This document shows, piece after piece, positions 57,936-64,000 of a stretch of DNA of 64,000 bases. A program made the position numbers and the translations under genes. Source of the stretch: Pseudomonas sp. Q11 (GTDB lineage: Bacteria > Pseudomonadota > Gammaproteobacteria > Pseudomonadales > Pseudomonadaceae). Positions within the stretch are counted from its first letter, which is position 1; the number at the start of each line of letters is the position of its first letter. The notes beneath the pieces were generated by a model. The model searched no databases, was not told where the DNA came from, and worked only from the letters and a program-made list of their open reading frames with translations. The stretch spans positions 18,734 to 82,733 of the forward strand of contig NZ_JAKNQY010000028.1 of NCBI RefSeq assembly GCF_024494355.1, written 5' to 3'.

Positions 57936-58140
57936 GAAGTCGCCCGCGTCTTTAAATATTCATCTGTGGGCGGTTAGAGTTTCCCGGTGCGCACCATTCG
58001 TCGCTAATGGAAGGTGACGCGCATTTCGCCGCCACGTCTGGCTCAGGGTTTGCACCGACTTGTCATGGCAACCCCGGGGTGACGTAACCCTGACGCGGCG
58101 GCCATCCAATCACTGCTTGGTCAGTCACCGGAGATGTACC

Positions 58141-58347
58141 GTGTCAACTCTCAACGAAATCGCAGCGAACCACGCGAGAATGGCAAAGGCAAAGGAAGAA
58201 GAGTCGATACGGCTGCGCGCACTTCACGGTCAAATAGTCGGTGGTTTTGACATTGCGCCGGTCGAGGCGAAACAGAAAATGCCACGGCACTTCATGGCCG
58301 GCGTTCAGGAGCACTCGTTTGGGGAGGCATTGGCCCTGAACTTCTGA
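58141..58347 (+). CDS. Small hypothetical protein
   Basis: A 68-aa charged, helical N-terminal protein, MSTLNEIAANHARMAKAKEEE, with no TM or signal. GTG start at 58141 with CGGAGA upstream; a longer frame from 58060 lacks a ribosome-binding site. No family recognised. It is followed by a strong GC hairpin. Confidence 0.6.
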   Translation: MSTLNEIAANHARMAKAKEEESIRLRALHGQIVGGFDIAPVEAKQKMPRHFMAGVQEHSFGEALALNF

Positions 58348-58368
58348 CCTCTGTTGATTGGAATTCAT

Positions 58369-58388
58369 CGCCCGCTTGTGAGCGGGCG
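58369..58388. terminator. GC-rich hairpin between convergent genes
   Basis: CGCCCGCT-TGTG-AGCGGGCG, a perfect 8-bp stem, lies between the small plus-strand gene and the minus-strand azlD. It lacks a clear T-run but may terminate both. Confidence 0.6.
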
Positions 58389-58396
58389 ACATGGCT

Positions 58397-58705
58397 TCAG
58401 AACTGCCTGACTAACGCGGCTGCAAGTATCCCGGCCGCAATCGCCGGCAGAGGTTTCTTCACTATCACCATGATGATCGCGGTGGTCAGCAAAGCCAGGC
58501 GTGCACCGTTGTCACCCTCGATCGCCAACGGGGCAAGCACCGCCACCAATACCGAGCCGGACATTGCCGTGATGAATTGCTGCACCCGATAGTTGATCGG
58601 CACGAACGACATCACGAAAACACCGCCCCAGCGGGTCGCCAACGTCACGATGGCCATGATCAGTATGATGATCAGGGTGCCATGGCCCGCCATGTCGATA
58701 TTCAT
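58397..58705 (-). CDS. azlD: AzlD-family branched-chain amino acid exporter small subunit
   Basis: A 102-aa membrane protein with about four TM helices and the RWGGVFVMSFVPI motif of AzlD. With AzlC it forms a branched-chain amino acid exporter of the LIV-E type. Its ATG overlaps the azlC stop (ATGA); an in-frame ATG at 58723 would extend into azlC. Confidence 0.9.
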   Translation of the reverse strand: MNIDMAGHGTLIIILIMAIVTLATRWGGVFVMSFVPINYRVQQFITAMSGSVLVAVLAPLAIEGDNGARLALLTTAIIMVIVKKPLPAIAAGILAAALVRQF

Positions 58706-59412
58706 TGTTTTTTCTCCATCCACAGCGCGCCCAGGATCCCCCCCGCCAAAGCCCCCACCACGACATGACTGTTAGCCGGTAGGTACCAGTAGGCCAACAG
58801 CGATGAACAGGCCGCCACCGTCCAGATAATGAACATGCGCAGGTTCTTCTTGCCGCCTACGACCATCGCCAACAAGAAACACCCCATCACCATGTCGAGC
58901 CCGAAACTGACCGGGTCTTTAATGGCGCTGCCAAAGTGCAGGCCCAGCCAACTGCCCAGGATCCAGGCGACCCAGAGCGCGATGCCACCGCCGAATAAAA
59001 GCCCAAGCCCTGGTTTTCCACGGCTGAACGCTTGCATCGCCATGGCCCAGTTGGCGTCCGAGACCACCAGCATCACACCGTAGCGCTTGGCCACCGGCAA
59101 CTCCCGCAACCACGGGTAGAGCGTCGCGCCCATCAACAGGTGTCGGGCGTTGATGGCAAAGACGGTGATCATCAACGGAACAACCGGGACCTGTTGGCCC
59201 CATAGATCCAGCGCGGCGAATTGAGAAGCGCCGGCGAATACCAGTGTGCTCATGAGCACGGCTGAAACATCACTCAGCCCTGACTGCGCTGCGGCCAGGC
59301 CAAAGGCGACGCCGAATACAACGACGAAAAGGGAAATGGGGAGTAGCTGTTTGAAGCCGTCGTAGATGTGATTGAGCTTTAGTTCATGCAGGCGGGATTC
59401 TACGTTCGACAA
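58702..59412 (-). CDS. azlC: AzlC-family branched-chain amino acid exporter large subunit
   Basis: A 236-aa membrane protein with about six to seven TM helices; VFAINARHLLMGATLYPWL and VSDANWAMAM are AzlC hallmarks. TTG start at 59412 with AGAGG seven bases upstream; a further TTG at 59466 is less likely. It is coupled to azlD. No Lrp-type regulator is adjacent. Confidence 0.9.
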   Translation of the reverse strand: MSNVESRLHELKLNHIYDGFKQLLPISLFVVVFGVAFGLAAAQSGLSDVSAVLMSTLVFAGASQFAALDLWGQQVPVVPLMITVFAINARHLLMGATLYPWLRELPVAKRYGVMLVVSDANWAMAMQAFSRGKPGLGLLFGGGIALWVAWILGSWLGLHFGSAIKDPVSFGLDMVMGCFLLAMVVGGKKNLRMFIIWTVAACSSLLAYWYLPANSHVVVGALAGGILGALWMEKKQ

Positions 59413-59499
59413 GGGATGGCCTCTTTTAAATATTTGCTGCGTCACTTGAACAACCAAGGGCGGCAAGACAGGAACCGTGTCAGCAAAGAAGTCATGAGA

Positions 59500-59525
59500 A
59501 AGCCCTACGATTTAATGTAGGGCTT
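59500..59525 (-). terminator. Stem-loop terminator
   Basis: AAGCCCTAC/GTAGGGCTT, a perfect 9-bp stem with an 8-nt loop, followed on the minus strand by TTTCTC. It lies 51 bp beyond the end of the minus-strand membrane protein gene. Confidence 0.75.
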
Positions 59526-59575
59526 ACTTTAGCCATTCTCGTCAGTTACCACTGCGAACGCACTGAACTGCTGGC

Positions 59576-59944
59576 TTACTCAACCGCCGACCGGCTGTTA
59601 CGCCAGAACAGATACGCCAGGCCCACCGGCGCTACGAAAATCGCCAACGACCAGCACATCGCCATGGTGAAAACCTTCACCATCAGCATGAACAGTGCGT
59701 TCACGAAGAACACATTGTTGCCCATGATGTAACCAACGACACTTTCGTAGACAAACCGAGAATACGGGTAGAGCAATGTGTTGATTACCGCTAACACAAT
59801 CAACCCAGGCTTCGCGCCGATTCCTCCAGGGCCATTGGCCGCCAGAGAGATGATCATCACAGCGAACACCAGCCCAAAAAGGAACTGGCGGATGTAGTAG
59901 CTGGTAGTAAGACCCCCAAAGGTCTTGGCGAAAAATGAGTGCAT
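59576..59944 (-). CDS. Small membrane protein, function unknown
   Basis: A 122-aa protein with about three to four TM helices: IRQFLFGLVFAVMIISLAA (about 18-36), AKPGLIVLAVINTLLYPY (about 44-62), VNALFMLMVKVFTMAMC (about 81-97), and CWSLAIFVAPVGLAYLFW (about 97-114). Four small/polar residues and a Tyr-rich loop (YPYSRFVYESVVGYI) lie between the second and third. No domain is recognised. Monocistronic, with its own terminator. Confidence 0.7.
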   Translation of the reverse strand: MHSFFAKTFGGLTTSYYIRQFLFGLVFAVMIISLAANGPGGIGAKPGLIVLAVINTLLYPYSRFVYESVVGYIMGNNVFFVNALFMLMVKVFTMAMCWSLAIFVAPVGLAYLFWRNSRSAVE

Positions 59945-60148
59945 AGAAGATCCCTCTTGAACGCTGATTTAAACGAGGCGCCACCATACCAGCATCATTT
60001 TTTCGCGCAAGATCAAGCGGGTCGACGGATTGATGTCTCAGCAAGCGGTGGACAATCGGACCAAGTCGTTTTTTTAGAAACTGAGACCTACAAAAAACGG
60101 GCGATTCACACGTCGCCCGCTTTTGACATAAATCAGCAAGGACGAAAG

Positions 60149-60346
60149 CTAAGCGTCGGGATGCTCACTGGCCACTGAGTCGGCGGCATCTACATCTGAC
60201 ATATCCTCTTCGAGAGGGGCCTCATCGTCCGAGGGCAGCTCAAGCTCCGTGCCGTCCTTCTTGGGATCGTGGCCTGTTTCGTTATCCGTACCACGGGTTA
60301 CGTCCTGCTGGGATTTATTCCCAGGAGCATTCTCGTCGATTTCCAT
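60149..60346 (-). CDS. Small acidic hypothetical protein
   Basis: A 65-aa, strongly acidic, probably disordered protein: MEIDENAPGNKSQQDV at the start and EEDMSDVDAADS near the end. A GGAGAG site precedes the ATG. No family recognised; such small acidic proteins are common in Pseudomonas. Monocistronic. Confidence 0.6.
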   Translation of the reverse strand: MEIDENAPGNKSQQDVTRGTDNETGHDPKKDGTELELPSDDEAPLEEDMSDVDAADSVASEHPDA

Positions 60347-60514
60347 GCTGGCTCTCCGTTCTGACGCGAGGGATCTCCACGCTTAACCATCAGAGATGCC
60401 TGGGCAACTGCAAGTGCCGGGCAATGGATGAACGGCCAGGGCGCGACAGACGGGATCAGATCGACGCCCCACTTGAGAAGACCACAGCTTCTTCAAGCCT
60501 CGGCGCAGTTCGGG

Positions 60515-60646
60515 TCAATGGCAGTGGCGTGTTCCAGCTTTCTTGTCGTTATGACAGCCCTGCTTGTCCGTACGGCCACCATGAGCAATTGCGGATACAG
60601 AGGTGACTGCAAGAACTGCTGCCAGTACTAGGGTGATGATTTTCAT
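60515..60646 (-). CDS. Tiny secreted YHYH-domain-like protein
   Basis: A 43-codon gene: signal peptide MKIITLVLAAVLAVTSVSAIA followed by HGGRTDKQGCHNDKKAGTRHCH, the His/Cys pattern of small secreted YHYH-type proteins (HxGGxDxxGCHxxxxxGxxHCH). AGGAAG lies five to ten bases before the ATG. It is probably periplasmic or secreted; the motif may bind metal. A copy of a 32-bp repeat lies 119 bp upstream. Confidence 0.7.
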   Translation of the reverse strand: MKIITLVLAAVLAVTSVSAIAHGGRTDKQGCHNDKKAGTRHCH

Positions 60647-60764
60647 GGTCCACTTCCTGTGATCGTGAGCTGCTGACCTGCGTCGATTTGGCTGACCGAC
60701 GCGAGTAGATCGTGATGCCTATATCTCCCAGCCTCGTCAGGTGATCCATACATGCTGGATATAA

Positions 60765-60796
60765 AGAATTTAGCACCATTACTTCGCCACTACGAG
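60765..60796. repeat. 32-bp direct repeat, copy 1
   Basis: AGAATTTAGCACCATTACTT and following bases match a second copy at 62626-62657 with three mismatches; weaker similarity extends about 15 bp to the left. It lies upstream of the minus-strand YHYH gene. Confidence 0.7.
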
Positions 60797-60845
60797 CCGC
60801 ATAAAAGGACTTGACCTTTGCCATAGGGTCCGTGGTGAAACTGGG

Positions 60846-60871
60846 AAAAGGCCACGGTTTTGGGGCCTTTT
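60846..60871 (+). terminator. Orphan terminator-like hairpin
   Basis: AAAAGGCC/GGCCTTTT with a ten-base loop forms a typical A-stem-T structure usable on either strand, yet no gene ends here. It may mark a lost gene or an unannotated small RNA. Confidence 0.5.
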
Positions 60872-61002
60872 GTAATCAGCCCGATTCACAATCGTGGTAT
60901 GTCCCCTAATAGGACGTGGAAGGTCTACGCCTGTAGAAAAAGACAGAAATGAAAATTCCATCACGGCGCCAAGCTTCAATGGCTCGGTACTGGTAGGATT
61001 TT

Positions 61003-61021
61003 GCTATCTTTTTTTGATAGC
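61003..61021. promoter_or_regulatory. Candidate HicB operator palindrome
   Basis: GCTATC-TTTTTTT-GATAGC, a perfect 6-bp inverted repeat, ends 10 bp before the hicA start codon. Ribbon-helix-helix HicB proteins bind such palindromes to repress their own operon. Confidence 0.5.
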
Positions 61022-61031
61022 ATGAGCAGAA

Positions 61032-61286
61032 ATGAAGAACAGGCACCGGAAAATCCTAGAAGCGATCTACCGCACGCCAACCAGCGCGGCAGTAGTGTTT
61101 GCTGACATTGAGGCTTTAGTCGTTCATCTGGGTGGCCAAGTGTTGGAACGCGAAGGCTCGCGGGTCAAGCTCGTGTTGCGAGAGGCACAGTGGCGCTGTC
61201 ATCGGCCGCACCCCGGAAAGGAAGCCAAGAAATATCAGGTAGAAGAGGCTCGAGAATTTCTCCAGCGGTCAGGAGTTGAACTATGA
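61032..61286 (+). CDS. hicA: HicA-family mRNA interferase toxin
   Basis: An 84-aa small dsRBD-fold toxin that cleaves mRNA. It has EGSRVKLVL near residue 42 and CHRPHPGKEAKKYQVEEAREFL (His57/His60), the pattern of the HicA subclass with GSRV in place of GSH. It overlaps hicB by 4 bp and is preceded by a palindrome. Confidence 0.9.
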   Translation: MKNRHRKILEAIYRTPTSAAVVFADIEALVVHLGGQVLEREGSRVKLVLREAQWRCHRPHPGKEAKKYQVEEAREFLQRSGVEL

Positions 61287-61615
61287 ACAGCATGACCTAT
61301 AAGGGCTATACAGCCCGAGTTGAGTTTGATGAGCGTGACGACATCTTCGTCGGTCGAGTTCTGGGAGTACGTGACATCATCAGTTTTCACGCCGACTCAG
61401 TGACAGAACTGCGCGCCGAATTTGCTAGCGCTATCGAGGATTATTTGGCGGACTGTGTCGAACAAGGAGTCAGCCCTGAGAAGCCAGCCTCTGGAAAGGT
61501 GATGCTGCGCATTCGTCCTGAAGTGCATGCTGCCGCTACCATTGCAGCCCAAGCTGCCGGCAAGAGCCTGAACCAATGGGCCGACGAGGTGTTTGAGCGC
61601 GCAGCACACGCCTAA
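61283..61615 (+). CDS. hicB: HicB-family antitoxin
   Basis: A 110-aa antitoxin: N-terminal degenerate RNase-H-like HicB domain (YKGYTARVEFDERDDIFVGRV; FHADSVTELRAEF) and C-terminal ribbon-helix-helix DNA-binding segment (RIRPEVHAAATIAAQAAGKSLNQWADEVFERA). It neutralises HicA and represses the operon. A strong terminator follows. Confidence 0.92.
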   Translation: MNSMTYKGYTARVEFDERDDIFVGRVLGVRDIISFHADSVTELRAEFASAIEDYLADCVEQGVSPEKPASGKVMLRIRPEVHAAATIAAQAAGKSLNQWADEVFERAAHA

Positions 61616-61624
61616 TGACAAATC

Positions 61625-61647
61625 AAGCCCAGCGCATGGCTGGGCTT
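61625..61647 (+). terminator. hicAB terminator
   Basis: AAGCCCAGC-GCATG-GCTGGGCTT, a perfect 9-bp stem starting nine bases after the hicB stop codon. Confidence 0.85.
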
Positions 61648-61700
61648 TGAACATCTATTCCCGTTTCATATTGTGGGGGTATCCCGTTTTCCTTCACGCT

Positions 61701-61901
61701 TCAATGAAGAACCCTGCGACTCTCCCCAATCCTGATCCTATCGAGTGCCCTGTTTAAAGCATCCAAGGCATCGAGCAGTGCTTTCGCCTCAGCTTCCCGA
61801 CCGTCGCCCCAGAGACGTTCTGCCATTTTGTTCAGTGCCTGGATAGAACGTTCAATGTCAGCAGCCGTCGCGGCTTTGCTTTCCTGATGTTTCTTTGGCA
61901 T
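61701..61901 (-). CDS. Small hypothetical protein, helical
   Basis: A 66-aa protein MPKKHQESKAATAADIERS continuing into an amphipathic helical region (LNKMAERLWGDGREAEAKA) and ending RIRIGESRRVLH. AGGAAG lies about ten bases upstream of this ATG; longer frames reach 61997 but have poorer sites. No family recognised; it could be a degenerate antitoxin-like or accessory protein. Confidence 0.45.
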   Translation of the reverse strand: MPKKHQESKAATAADIERSIQALNKMAERLWGDGREAEAKALLDALDALNRALDRIRIGESRRVLH

Positions 61902-61997
61902 TGATTCACTCTTCCTCGGGGCGTGCTTCATCAGCTTCAAGAAAAAACTGGGATCACCACCCGCCCCGGTCAACCAACACTGGTTAGCCAGGATCAA

Positions 61998-62543
61998 TTA
62001 CTTAGCTTTTGCGCTCTTGATGTCACTTATGATTTTCTGAGAAATAGCCTGAACCTGCTCTTGGGTCATCGCCGACATGACGCCTTCCCAAGCAGACGAC
62101 GAGGTGTCATATGTCCGAGTTCCAATCAGGCGGCCTGATTTCAAGTCCGAATAGTCTGCACTGGAATTGACCCACGCATTCCCCACCATGACCCCGGCTC
62201 CGTATCGCGCGCCTGGGGTGAGGTAACGGAAATTGGTCACATTGATCTTGATGCCGACACCGTCCTTGCCCTCGACACTTGATGCTTGAGTTTCTGCAAG
62301 GCTGTAGCCGGCGCGAGTCGCTTCGACTTGCAGGGCGTCATTCCACTCTTGCTTCAAGCGAGGCCAGTCCTCGTTTTGTTGAACCTTGCTATTGCCTTGA
62401 AAGTTTACAACCAGATTCTGCTTGGCTGACTCCTGAATGACGAGCGTTTCAGTCCCGCCGCTTTTTACAGAGGCAGCGCATCCGCTCAACATCAAAACAG
62501 CTACAGCGCAGGACAGCGCAATCGAAAGCTTGGGTGTGTTCAT
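61998..62543 (-). CDS. Hypothetical lipoprotein (DUF4410-like)
   Basis: A 181-aa protein with a lipoprotein signal peptide (LMLSGC, Cys22). The mature part (TETLVIQESAKQNLVVNFQG ... YDTSSSAWEGVMSAMTQEQV) resembles DUF4410-type envelope lipoproteins of unknown function. The ATG at 62543 follows the expected position; a longer frame to 62612 precedes it without signal-peptide logic. The second copy of the 32-bp repeat lies 83 bp upstream. Confidence 0.72.
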   Translation of the reverse strand: MNTPKLSIALSCAVAVLMLSGCAASVKSGGTETLVIQESAKQNLVVNFQGNSKVQQNEDWPRLKQEWNDALQVEATRAGYSLAETQASSVEGKDGVGIKINVTNFRYLTPGARYGAGVMVGNAWVNSSADYSDLKSGRLIGTRTYDTSSSAWEGVMSAMTQEQVQAISQKIISDIKSAKAK

Positions 62544-62625
62544 TGAATTTCCATATCCACAAAATCGGTTGAGAGAGGCGTTGAATATTCCCGCCGAGCC
62601 AGATGAGCCCACACGCTGGACGCGC

Positions 62626-62657
62626 AGAATTTAGCACCATTGCTTCGCTGCTACGAG
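62626..62657. repeat. 32-bp direct repeat, copy 2
   Basis: AGAATTTAGCACCATTGCTT and following bases match copy 1 at 60765-60796 with three mismatches, in the same orientation, upstream of the minus-strand lipoprotein gene. Confidence 0.7.
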
Positions 62658-62836
62658 TCAAGGGCGAGGTCAGCAAAGACTGGCGACAGACCATGGTTCT
62701 GAGTTCATAGGTCATGGGCTGTTCCCATTTTCTTCCCTACCCACCCCGGATTGAGAATACTGGGGATGACCAGCACCGGCATCTTGACTGCCATCCAACT
62801 GGATACAGTCCACTCATAAATGATCTCATCCAGCAA

Positions 62837-63007
62837 ATGCAGACGCTCGCTGCTTGGCATTCAACGGTCCGTGATCTGCGAGCAAAAATCGCTATCGCCC
62901 GTCGCATTGAGCGCGGCGGAGTGGTCATCGTGCCACTGGCTGGTGGTGACAAGTCTTCACAGAGTGCTGATATCCGGCGAGCAAAGAAATTGGCAAAGGA
63001 GATTTGA
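62837..63007 (+). pseudogene. Internally deleted RelE/HigB-type toxin
   Basis: The fragment has the N-terminal part of HigB-like killers (MQTLAAWHSTVRDLRAKIAIARRIERGG) directly joined to their C-terminal part (VVIVPLAGGDKSSQSADIRRAKKLAKE). About 30-35 residues normally between them, containing the conserved Gly-rich and SEMR/YRVY core, are absent. The upstream start region is also unclear. It is followed after two bases by an intact antitoxin gene, so this is a dead or altered toxin in a HigBA-like module. Confidence 0.7.
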
Positions 63008-63009
63008 GC

Positions 63010-63318
63010 ATGAGCCAACACTTGACGACATTTGACATGGCGGCACTTCTCGATAGCGACGAAGCAATCAGCGAATACCTTTCTCAGGTGCTGGCTGATG
63101 GTGATAGCGAGGAGTTTCTCCGAGCGATCGGCTATGTGGCCAAGGCCCGTGGCATGGCGCAGATTGCTAAAGACTCGGGCATGGGGCGAGAAAGCTTGTA
63201 CAAGGCGTTCGCCCCCGGATCAAAGCCGAGATTCGATACTGTACTTAAAGTCATTCATGCGCTAGGCATTGATCTTCATGCGCAGCCTGGGCATGCAGTT
63301 AATCATTCACCAGCCTGA
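63010..63318 (+). CDS. HigA/addiction-module antitoxin
   Basis: A 102-aa XRE/HTH-type antitoxin: FDMAALLDSDEAISEYL, ARGMAQIAKDSGMGRESLYKAF (helix-turn-helix, about 53-75) and KPRFDTVLKVIHALGI. It would bind the toxin and operator DNA. ATG at 63010 has AAGGAG ten bases upstream; an in-frame TTG two codons earlier is also possible. Its partner toxin looks inactivated. Confidence 0.88.
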   Translation: MSQHLTTFDMAALLDSDEAISEYLSQVLADGDSEEFLRAIGYVAKARGMAQIAKDSGMGRESLYKAFAPGSKPRFDTVLKVIHALGIDLHAQPGHAVNHSPA

Positions 63319-63430
63319 AGAACGGATTAGACACCGGGGATAAACCGCGATTTTGAGTTCGCCTTGTAAATCGGACCGTCTCAGAATCGTAGCCTACCTC
63401 TGTTCTCCTCTTATAAGCCGCCCGTCTTCA

Positions 63431-63703
63431 TCATTCCGCCGCCTGCGCCCGCAATCGTCTTCCAATCACATCCATGACATCACAACCATCGCGTAACGAG
63501 GTGGTCAGCAATTTACAAAAATCAGTCAGCACCACCGTGTCTGAGTTGATGTCCGAGCGAAACGCGATATTTTCCAAGACTTGGGTTACCGTGCGGATGC
63601 GGTAGTCGGCGGTTTCGAAAAGGACGTCTAGAGGCGCTTCGGTGTCAATGAGCAGGGTTGCGGGGATGAAGTCGATGCCGGTGATGGGCATGTATCGGGT
63701 CAT
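63431..63703 (-). CDS. Small hypothetical protein, Pseudomonas-specific type
   Basis: A 90-aa protein, MTRYMPITGIDFIPATLL at the start, then an alpha-helical region with TADYRIRTVTQVLENIAF and LLTTSLRDGCDVMDVIGRRL. No TM. AAGG precedes this ATG; an ATG five codons earlier (63718) has no ribosome-binding site. It has the size and composition of small Pseudomonas proteins near DUF3077/DUF6124 types, but I do not recognise it with confidence. No gene is seen in 63719-64000. Confidence 0.55.
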   Translation of the reverse strand: MTRYMPITGIDFIPATLLIDTEAPLDVLFETADYRIRTVTQVLENIAFRSDINSDTVVLTDFCKLLTTSLRDGCDVMDVIGRRLRAQAAE

Positions 63704-64000
63704 GAGCAGTACCTTCATTCAATTGATAAGGAGCAGGAGCTTCTGCGCTTCATTCAATCGAGTCGCCAAACCCGAATCGCCATCTGGGCGACAGAGAGAC
63801 AATAAGTTGCACATCCAGATGCTGCAATGCACTGGTTTCCGAGGTTTGTGTAGGAATTTGCGTCAATATCCTCGCGGCGCTCGTTCGAGCCTTCATAAGC
63901 CGTAGCGAAGGGAAGTGGGGAAACTCACAAAAAATAAATCTGTCTCGAATGGCACTTACTTAACCTTCTTCGGGTGTCCATTCTTCCTGACCTCGGCCCT

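Overview
The window looks like a chromosomal segment of a Pseudomonas of the fluorescens group. Evidence: high-GC coding, many GTGGGAGCGAGCCTGCTCGCGA-type REP/BIME palindromes, an Hcp2-type T6SS protein, a complete selenocysteine formate dehydrogenase locus, and protein sequences that read as Pseudomonas throughout. No rRNA, CRISPR array or intact insertion sequence was seen; the only RNA gene recognised is selC (tRNA-Sec).

Layout. 0-5 kb: a MASE2-GGDEF diguanylate cyclase, a decayed flavin monooxygenase next to an intact alpha/beta hydrolase, the 2-oxoadipate dioxygenase/decarboxylase hglS, and an orphan hcp with a TTG start. 5.3-10 kb: two small genes and an AttEFGH-like operon (ATPase, FtsX permease, CrtC/AttH lipoprotein). 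10.3-12.2 kb: an OafA-type acyltransferase with a fused SGNH domain. 12.6-22.8 kb: the selenoprotein locus on the minus strand (fdnG with in-frame UGA and SECIS hairpin, fdxH, fdnI, fdhE, selA, selB, selC), interrupted between fdhE and selA by a plus-strand ParD/ParE-like toxin-antitoxin pair and a decayed phage tail-chaperone gene. 23.2-24.9 kb: a membrane sulfatase/phosphoethanolamine-transferase-like protein whose C-terminus is encoded by a REP element.

25.3-42.7 kb: a plus-strand, translationally coupled exopolysaccharide operon: UDP-glucose dehydrogenase, UDP-glucuronate epimerase, initiating sugar-phosphate transferase, a CpsD-like ATPase lacking the Walker A lysine, Wza-like export lipoprotein, Wzz/Wzc-like copolymerase, several glycosyltransferases, Wzy-like ligase/polymerase, two deacetylases, Wzx flippase and two acyltransferase-like enzymes. 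This is a Wzx/Wzy-type system that probably makes a uronic-acid-containing (acidic) polymer. An alpha/beta hydrolase follows.

43-51.2 kb: a six-gene ABC importer resembling the glycerol transporter GlpSTPQUV of rhizobia, with a good sigma-54 promoter, divergent from a sigma-54 enhancer-binding regulator. Seven TGAACA/G repeats lie between them. 51.4-52 kb: a CigR/RcnB-like secreted protein.

52.3-57.9 kb: the most novel-looking part, a compact plus-strand cluster with a possible 34-codon leader/peptide ORF, AMP-forming ligase, SAM-methyltransferase-fold protein, acyl-CoA-dehydrogenase-fold flavin monooxygenase, an orphan ectoine-synthase-like cupin with conserved metal ligands, and an MFS exporter. 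There are no NRPS or PKS genes, and it reads as an undescribed small-molecule pathway. 58-64 kb: azlCD, small unknown proteins, and an accessory stretch with HicAB, an internally deleted RelE/HigB toxin beside an intact antitoxin, a tiny YHYH protein, a lipoprotein, and a 32-bp repeat placed upstream of two small minus-strand genes.
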